Assembly: GCA_964358645.1 (NCBI GenBank)
Contig: CAYHPW010000085.1
Span: 1-7,601 of the forward strand
Direction: 5' to 3'
DNA: 7,601 nucleotides
Source of the DNA: JBBTDV01 sp038042605
GTDB taxonomy: Bacteria > Bdellovibrionota > UBA1018
The notes under the pieces were generated by a model. That model saw nothing but the letters and a program-made list of their open reading frames with translations. It was not told where the DNA came from and searched no databases. Made by a program: the position numbers and the translations under genes. Shown here in pieces: positions 1-3,781 of the stretch. The first letter of the stretch is position 1, and each line of letters starts with the position of its first letter.

Positions 1-39
1 AACCTGTGGTGTTTCAATCAAATCCCTGATTTTCATCAT
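1..39 (-). CDS. 5' end of a gene leaving the window on the left, unidentified
   Basis: Read on the - strand, the first 39 bases give an open frame beginning MMKIRDLIETPQV, which continues beyond the window edge. There are two consecutive ATG codons (39-37 and 36-34). The case for a real gene is the well-formed promoter immediately upstream (75-47), whose predicted transcription start falls almost on the first ATG. No Shine-Dalgarno sequence is visible, so the message would be leaderless or nearly so. Starts of the type MKxRDLxxxP are seen in CBS-domain proteins, among others, but 13 residues are too few for an assignment. Confidence 0.45.
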   Translation of the reverse strand, partial: MMKIRDLIETPQV

Positions 40-46
40 GGTTTTA

Positions 47-75
47 ACTATAGCATAAATAGCGGTGATTTGCAA
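47..75 (-). promoter_or_regulatory. Sigma-70-type promoter with extended -10, leftward
   Basis: On the - strand there is a TTGCAA -35 box (75-70), a 17-nt spacer, and a TATAGT -10 box (52-47) preceded by TGC (55-53), an extended -10. The start of transcription would be near position 40, right at the ATG of the leftward gene. The core TATGCTA is shared with the promoters at 305-333 and 6460-6487. Confidence 0.55.
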
Positions 76-85
76 GTATTTTTTT

Positions 86-295
86 GCAGGTGCAGTAATG
101 GGTCAGTGAAATGGGGAGAAATTGTTTAGTGGAGTAAACTTCACACACCCCTAACCACTCTTATTAGAGGGGAATACAGAAATCCCCTCTTGAGAGGGGG
201 TAGAATACAAAGAATCCCTTCTTGAGAGGGGGTAGGGGGTGTGTTATCTTTCCTATAGAAATTCTACCAATTCACTGACGCATTGCTGCGGGTGC
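86..295. repeat. Nested palindromic repeat element, about 210 bp
   Basis: The outer arms 86-120 and 262-295 are imperfect inverted repeats of each other; both contain the core TCAGTGAA or its complement, and about 28 of 34 positions match by eye. Inside lies a second inverted repeat: 144-172 (starting CACACCCCTA) against the complement of about 213-243 (ending GGGGGTGTG). It encloses two tandem copies of a 31-32 bp unit (172-202 and 203-234), each carrying a self-complementary core such as CCCCTCTTGAGAGGGG (184-199). No coding capacity is seen. The structure suggests a non-autonomous palindromic element carrying a second repeat inside it. It may also fold as a long RNA hairpin if read through. 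Confidence 0.6.
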
Positions 296-304
296 TTTTT
301 TCTC

Positions 305-333
305 TTGACATCTGGTACCATATATGCTAAACT
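305..333 (+). promoter_or_regulatory. Sigma-70 promoter with extended -10, rightward
   Basis: A perfect TTGACA -35 box (305-310), a 17-nt spacer, then TGC (325-327) directly before a TAAACT -10 box (328-333). The nearest good + strand gene starts at 744, leaving an untranslated stretch of about 400 nt that includes the 452-621 palindrome. The promoter may drive the restriction-modification operon through a long leader, or it may be left over from a gene that has been lost. Confidence 0.5.
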
Positions 334-451
334 TAACAAAAAGATGGGACGAGTCAATTATCTAACATACTGCCACAGAGCGGGTTAGATCAACTCCTTG
401 ATAGGATCAGAACATAGAGGTATAAAGTATAAATGCAGATATTGATACTAT
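334..451. other. Spacer with no recognisable gene
   Basis: This lies between the rightward promoter and the second palindromic element. Only very short frames occur, such as a 14-codon one from the ATG at 344, and none has a Shine-Dalgarno sequence or recognisable product. It could be the leader of a long transcript. No RNA gene or riboswitch motif was recognised. Confidence 0.4.
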
Positions 452-621
452 TACCCCATTTCATTTATTTTTGTGATCAATATGATTATAGGCAGGGACA
501 AGGAGATAGCCTCTCTGGCACCCTGCAGCTACAATAAATAATGTAGCTGCAACCTGCCAGAGGAGCTTCCTCCTTGTGGTTGCCTGTTAGGTTAACCTAC
601 AAAAATAAATGAAACGGGGTA
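452..621. mobile_element. MITE-like palindromic element, 170 bp
   Basis: The terminal inverted repeats 452-474 and 599-621 are 23 bp long and match at 22 positions (outer ends TACCCC and GGGGTA). Further in, 490-533 and 542-585 are complementary at about 33 of 44 positions. They end in a perfect 9-bp stem, GCAGCTACA (525-533) with TGTAGCTGC (542-550), around an 8-nt AT-only loop. CTAT occurs immediately outside both ends (448-451 and 622-625) and may be a target-site duplication; TA at the tips is an alternative. There is no transposase, so it would have to be mobilised in trans. The whole element could fold into one long hairpin in DNA or RNA. Confidence 0.65.
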
Positions 622-625
622 CTAT

Positions 626-743
626 ATTAAGGAATGATATTGTGGTTTATCAATCTTTTATCCTGCTTACAAATATTGGTGGCAATTTTCCTTATAGCAG
701 GTAAGCTCAATCATTAACTCAAATAAAATAAAAAGGGTATCAG
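626..743. other. AT-rich leader before the operon
   Basis: This AT-rich stretch runs from the palindromic element to the first operon gene. It holds small alternative inverted repeats: GCTTAC (665-670) with GTAAGC (701-706), and CCTGC (662-666) with GCAGG (697-701). AAAAGGG (731-737) sits 6 nt before the ATG at 744 and is a usable ribosome-binding site. No convincing promoter was found here; a TTACAA (668-673) with a TTATAG-like box is poorly spaced. Confidence 0.35.
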
Positions 744-1397
744 ATGGAATCGCAAGTCATATCGAAAAGGCGCGTTGCAGATTATGGCGAGGTATTGACT
801 GGTAAACGCGAGGTCAACGACATGCTCGATCTTGTGAAACAGGAAACGGAGCGAATCGAATCCCGTTTTCTCGAACCAGCTTGCGGCAACGGGAACTTCC
901 TGACCGTGATTCTGGAACGAAAACTTGCCGTCGTCGAAAAGCGATATAGCAAGTCGCAATTAGATTTCGAGCGTTACACTATCCTTGCCGTGTCCTCGAT
1001 CTACGGTATTGATATTATAGAAGACAATGTTCAGCAGTGCAGGCATCGGCTTTACGGTGTGTTCGACTGTGAATATTACTCACGGCTTTACAAGAACCGA
1101 ACCAAAAACAAGTGCCGTGAGGCAGTCCGTTTCATTCTTGAGCGTAACATCATCTGGGGCAACGCCTTAACAATGAAGACCATTGACAGCAAACAAGGAT
1201 ATATCGTTTTTTCGGAATGGTCGCCGGTCAACGGCAGTATGCTCAAACGACGTGATTTCACTTTTCACGGATTGTTGGAACACGAGGCATATAAGGAATT
1301 GCCCCTTTTTTCAGACTTTGGCAAAGATGTGTTCATTCCCACGCCAGAGAAAGAGTATCCCCCGTCCCACTTCATGGAGATTGCAAATGCAGAATAA
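744..1397 (+). CDS. Methyltransferase-fold protein with SAM site but no NPPY
   Basis: 217 aa, cytoplasmic, no membrane segments. The N terminus carries a motif X-like YGEVLTG (14-20), then a canonical class I SAM-binding motif, LEPACGNGNF (43-52), and a motif II-like acidic strand, YGIDIIEDN (87-95). WGNAL (138-142) fits the usual motif III. At the place where an N6-adenine or N4-cytosine methyltransferase has (D/N)PPY, the protein reads VFSEWSPVNG (155-164), so the catalytic motif appears absent. There is no target-recognition domain. The reading frame shows no break, and proteins of about this size with the same C-terminal IPTP-type ending are, as I recall, found beside Eco57I-like methylases, so it is probably complete rather than truncated. 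Its stop overlaps the next gene by 11 nt. It most likely acts with that methylase as a SAM-binding partner or pseudo-enzyme; independent catalysis is doubtful. Confidence 0.75.
   Translation: MESQVISKRRVADYGEVLTGKREVNDMLDLVKQETERIESRFLEPACGNGNFLTVILERKLAVVEKRYSKSQLDFERYTILAVSSIYGIDIIEDNVQQCRHRLYGVFDCEYYSRLYKNRTKNKCREAVRFILERNIIWGNALTMKTIDSKQGYIVFSEWSPVNGSMLKRRDFTFHGLLEHEAYKELPLFSDFGKDVFIPTPEKEYPPSHFMEIANAE
1376..1380 (+). promoter_or_regulatory. Ribosome-binding site that sets the methylase start
   Basis: GGAGA lies 6 nt before the ATG at 1387, inside the end of the preceding gene. It favours 1387 over the upstream in-frame ATG at 1183, whose extra 68 codons merely re-read the preceding gene in another frame. 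It also favours 1387 over the ATG at 1432, where AAAGG abuts the start codon with no spacing. Confidence 0.6.
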
Positions 1398-2931
1398 TCT
1401 ACAGATGATACAGATTAACGCAGATAAAAGGATGAACTACAACCCTGACATACTCACCTGTATTGCGAACCTGAGCAGCGACGAGGTATTCACTCCGCCG
1501 CAATTGGCAAACCGGATTCTTGACCTGCTTCCGACAGAACTCTGGAGTAATAGAAAAGCCACGTTCCTCGATCCCGGATGCAAATCAGGCGTATTTCTGC
1601 GTGAGATCGCCAAACGTCTCGACAAAGGACTGGAGAGTCAGATCCCTGACTGCCAAAAGCGAATGAATCACATTTTTAAGAATCAACTGTACGGCCTTGC
1701 CCTCACGGAACTGACCGCCCTGCTGTCTTGTCGATCGGTGTATTGCTCCAGAACAGCCAATGGCAAGTATTCCGTTTGTGAGACATTCGACAATCCGCAG
1801 GGCAACATCCGTTTGGAGCGGATTGAACATACTTGGGTAAACGGAAAGTGCCAGTTTTGCGGTGCAAATAAAGAGAATTACTCGCGGGGATCGGAACTGG
1901 AGACCCACGCCTATCAATTCATTCATTCCGAGAACCTGGAGGAGGTATTCAAGATGAAATTCGATGTTATTGTGGGGAACCCGCCGTATCAGTTGAGCGA
2001 CGGAGGCGGAACAGGAACGAGCGCAAGACCAATTTACCAGCTTTTTGTGAGCCAGGCGAAGAAACTCAATCCGCGATTCCTGACCATGATTATTCCTTCC
2101 CGTTGGTTTTCTGGCGGAAAAGGTCTTGATAAATTCAGAAGCGACATGCTCAACGACAATCGCATTAGAAAGTTGGTGGACTATACTGATTCGACAGAGA
2201 TTTTCCCTGGTGTTGATATCGCTGGCGGCGTATGTTTCTTCCTGTGGGATCGCGACAATAGGGGTGACTGCACTGTACAGAATATCCACAACGGAATATC
2301 CAATATTTCGGTTCGCCCCCTGAATGAGTTTGAAACCTTTGTGCGAGATAGTCTTTCTGTGGCAATCATCAAGAAAGTGCTCTCCCACGAGACAAGCTTT
2401 CTGACTGACGTTGTGTCAAGCAGGCAACCATTCGGTTTGGATTCAAAAGTACGCCCTATGAAGAAGGGAGATTTGACGCTCGTGTGGAGTGGAGGGCAAG
2501 GACCATATCAATCGACAAGTATTAGGGATAACAAAGACCTCATCCACCGTTGGAAAGTTCTCTTGTCTAAAACGTCCTATGATCATGGCGGCCAGCCCGA
2601 CAAAGACGGAAAGCGGAGGATCTTTTCCAGAGTTGAGCCTCTGTCGCCAACTTGGATATGCACAGAAAGCTACCTCATTGTGGGGTCATACACAGATAGG
2701 AAACAGACAGAACACATGGTTGCTTACCTAAAGACCAAGTTCTTACGGTTTCTGGTTTCCACAATTCTCTTCACTCAGAACATCACTAAGGATCGCTTTC
2801 GATTTGTCCCAAATCTTTCTATGGACACGTTGTGGACAGATAGACATCTCTACAAGAAATACGGCCTGACCGAAGAAGAAATCGACTTCATCGAATCCAT
2901 GGTCCGCCCAATGGAGGCAAACGATGAGTAA
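1387..2931 (+). CDS. Eco57I-like N6-adenine DNA methyltransferase
   Basis: 514 aa from the ATG at 1387. It is expected to methylate adenine in a specific DNA target using SAM, marking self DNA. EVFTPP (33-38) is the motif X region. The SAM motif reads FLDPGCKSGVFL (60-71), in which Lys replaces the usual first glycine. The catalytic motif NPPY is intact at 198-201, preceded by FDVIVG. A cysteine-rich stretch (C115, C120, C131, H148, C155, C158, the last two as CxxC) may bind zinc. The C-terminal half, about 330-510, ending in a YGLTEEEIDFIESMV helix, fits the target-recognition region of Eco57I/TaqI-type enzymes. The first 15 residues are encoded partly by a 9-bp periodic repeat, and the conserved protein may really begin at MNYNPD (1432). 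Family membership is well supported; target sequence and self-sufficiency are unknown. Confidence 0.85.
   Translation: MQNNLQMIQINADKRMNYNPDILTCIANLSSDEVFTPPQLANRILDLLPTELWSNRKATFLDPGCKSGVFLREIAKRLDKGLESQIPDCQKRMNHIFKNQLYGLALTELTALLSCRSVYCSRTANGKYSVCETFDNPQGNIRLERIEHTWVNGKCQFCGANKENYSRGSELETHAYQFIHSENLEEVFKMKFDVIVGNPPYQLSDGGGTGTSARPIYQLFVSQAKKLNPRFLTMIIPSRWFSGGKGLDKFRSDMLNDNRIRKLVDYTDSTEIFPGVDIAGGVCFFLWDRDNRGDCTVQNIHNGISNISVRPLNEFETFVRDSLSVAIIKKVLSHETSFLTDVVSSRQPFGLDSKVRPMKKGDLTLVWSGGQGPYQSTSIRDNKDLIHRWKVLLSKTSYDHGGQPDKDGKRRIFSRVEPLSPTWICTESYLIVGSYTDRKQTEHMVAYLKTKFLRFLVSTILFTQNITKDRFRFVPNLSMDTLWTDRHLYKKYGLTEEEIDFIESMVRPMEANDE
1401..1427 (+). repeat. Three 9-bp near-repeats at the gene 1/gene 2 seam
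   Basis: ACAGATGAT (1401-1409), ACAGATTAA (1410-1418) and CGCAGATAA (1419-1427) share the core CAGAT at a 9-bp period. Sequences of this style are normally intergenic. Here the repeat follows the stop of the first gene and is translated as the unusual N terminus of the methylase. Confidence 0.5.
2913..2917 (+). promoter_or_regulatory. Ribosome-binding site for the BRO-like gene
   Basis: GGAGG lies 6 nt before the ATG at 2924, within the methylase coding end. It is the strongest Shine-Dalgarno sequence in the operon and fixes the start of the third gene. Confidence 0.65.
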
Positions 2932-3781
2932 GGAACATGCACTGACAGTTTTCGATGATTTCAAGATACGCAGAATTTATGACGAGAAGTCCGAAACATG
3001 GTACTTCTCGGTGGTGGATATTGTCGCGGCTCTGATACAACAGCCGAACTATCAGACTGCACGGAAGTACTGGAAGGTCTTGAAAGGGCGATTGGCCAAG
3101 GAGGGAAGTGAACTGGTAACAAACTGTTACCAGTTGAAAATGACGGCGGACGACGGCAAACAACGTTTTACCGACACAGCGAACGCTGAAACCCTGTTGC
3201 GACTCGTCCAAAGTGTTCCAAGTCCTATGGCGGAACCGATCAAACTCTGGCTTGCCAAGGTTGGCTATGAACGTATCCAGGACATGAGCGATCCTGCCAG
3301 GTCGCTTGACCGCGCCCGCGAATATTGGAAACAGCACGGCAGAAGCGAAAAATGGATACAGCAGAGAATGATGGGGCAGGAAACCCGGAATAAGCTCACT
3401 GACTATTGGAAGGATCACGAAATCAAGGACGAGGGTGAATACGCCATTCTGACCAACATCATCCACCAAGAATGGAGCGGAGTTTCGGTCAAGATGCACA
3501 AAGACATGAAGGGTATCAAGACCCAGAATCTGCGAGATCACATGAGCGAGGCGGAGCTTATATTCACGGCACTGGCTGAGCTTTCAACACGCCAGATTGC
3601 AGAAAGCGTCACGGCAACGGGCATGGACGAAAATGCCCTGTCTGGGAGAAAAGGCGGCAGAATAGCGAAGAAAGCCAGATTGGAACTGGAAGAGAAAACC
3701 GGAAAAAGCGTGGTAACCGGCGAAAACTTCCTGCCGCCGACTGTGGCAAGACAGAAGCTGAAGGAGACTGGTGATGAGTAA
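2924..3781 (+). CDS. BRO-N / DinD-like DNA-binding protein
   Basis: 285 aa, soluble. Residues of roughly 8-115 look like a BRO-N domain: an initial strand region, WYFSVVDIVAAL (26-37), then the Y..A.KYW.VLK.RL helix, and the ETLLRLVQSVPSP segment typical of phage antirepressor-like proteins. The C-terminal half resembles DinD-type proteins: YAILTNIIHQEWSG (about 172-185), a helix-rich ALAELSTRQIAES segment, and a basic GRKGGRIAKKAR stretch followed by KTGKSVVTGENF (about 241-270). BRO-N domains bind DNA and are common in phage regulators; DinD in E. coli is SOS-induced. The gene overlaps the methylase by 8 nt (ATGAGTAA) and the helicase gene by the same 8-nt sequence, so it is an integral operon member. 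A regulatory or damage-sensing role is inferred. Confidence 0.75.
   Translation: MSKEHALTVFDDFKIRRIYDEKSETWYFSVVDIVAALIQQPNYQTARKYWKVLKGRLAKEGSELVTNCYQLKMTADDGKQRFTDTANAETLLRLVQSVPSPMAEPIKLWLAKVGYERIQDMSDPARSLDRAREYWKQHGRSEKWIQQRMMGQETRNKLTDYWKDHEIKDEGEYAILTNIIHQEWSGVSVKMHKDMKGIKTQNLRDHMSEAELIFTALAELSTRQIAESVTATGMDENALSGRKGGRIAKKARLELEEKTGKSVVTGENFLPPTVARQKLKETGDE
3761..3766 (+). promoter_or_regulatory. Ribosome-binding site for the nuclease-helicase gene
   Basis: AAGGAG lies 7 nt before the ATG at 3774. It favours that ATG over the in-frame GTG at 3771, which would leave only 4 nt of spacing. Confidence 0.6.

Noticed and set aside
11..19. GTTTCAATC resembling the beginning of some CRISPR repeats
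   Set aside because: It occurs once, and the same bases fit the start of a leftward coding sequence with a good promoter.
172..234. Two tandem 31-32 bp units considered as a CRISPR array
   Set aside because: Only two adjacent copies exist with no spacers between them, each is itself palindromic, and they lie within a larger palindrome. No cas genes are in the window.
433..537. Small 34-codon frame beginning MQILILLPHF
   Set aside because: It runs through one arm of the palindromic element, has no Shine-Dalgarno sequence and ends at the palindrome centre, so the frame is probably accidental.
1183..1386. Upstream extension of the methylase to the ATG at 1183
   Set aside because: These 68 codons overlap the end of the first gene in another frame, look non-conserved in composition and have no ribosome-binding site. 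The ATG at 1387 has GGAGA at good spacing.
744..1397. First gene considered as a frameshifted fragment of the following methylase
   Set aside because: Both proteins carry their own motif X and motif I regions with different sequences, so the two genes are not parts of one broken gene.
1585..2388. Long open frame of 267 codons on the - strand
   Set aside because: It lies entirely opposite the methylase gene, which has clear family motifs. The antisense translation shows no recognisable domain and has no credible ribosome-binding site.
2888..3541. 217-codon open frame on the - strand
   Set aside because: It is antisense to the BRO-like gene, whose domains are recognisable, and its translation resembles no protein family.
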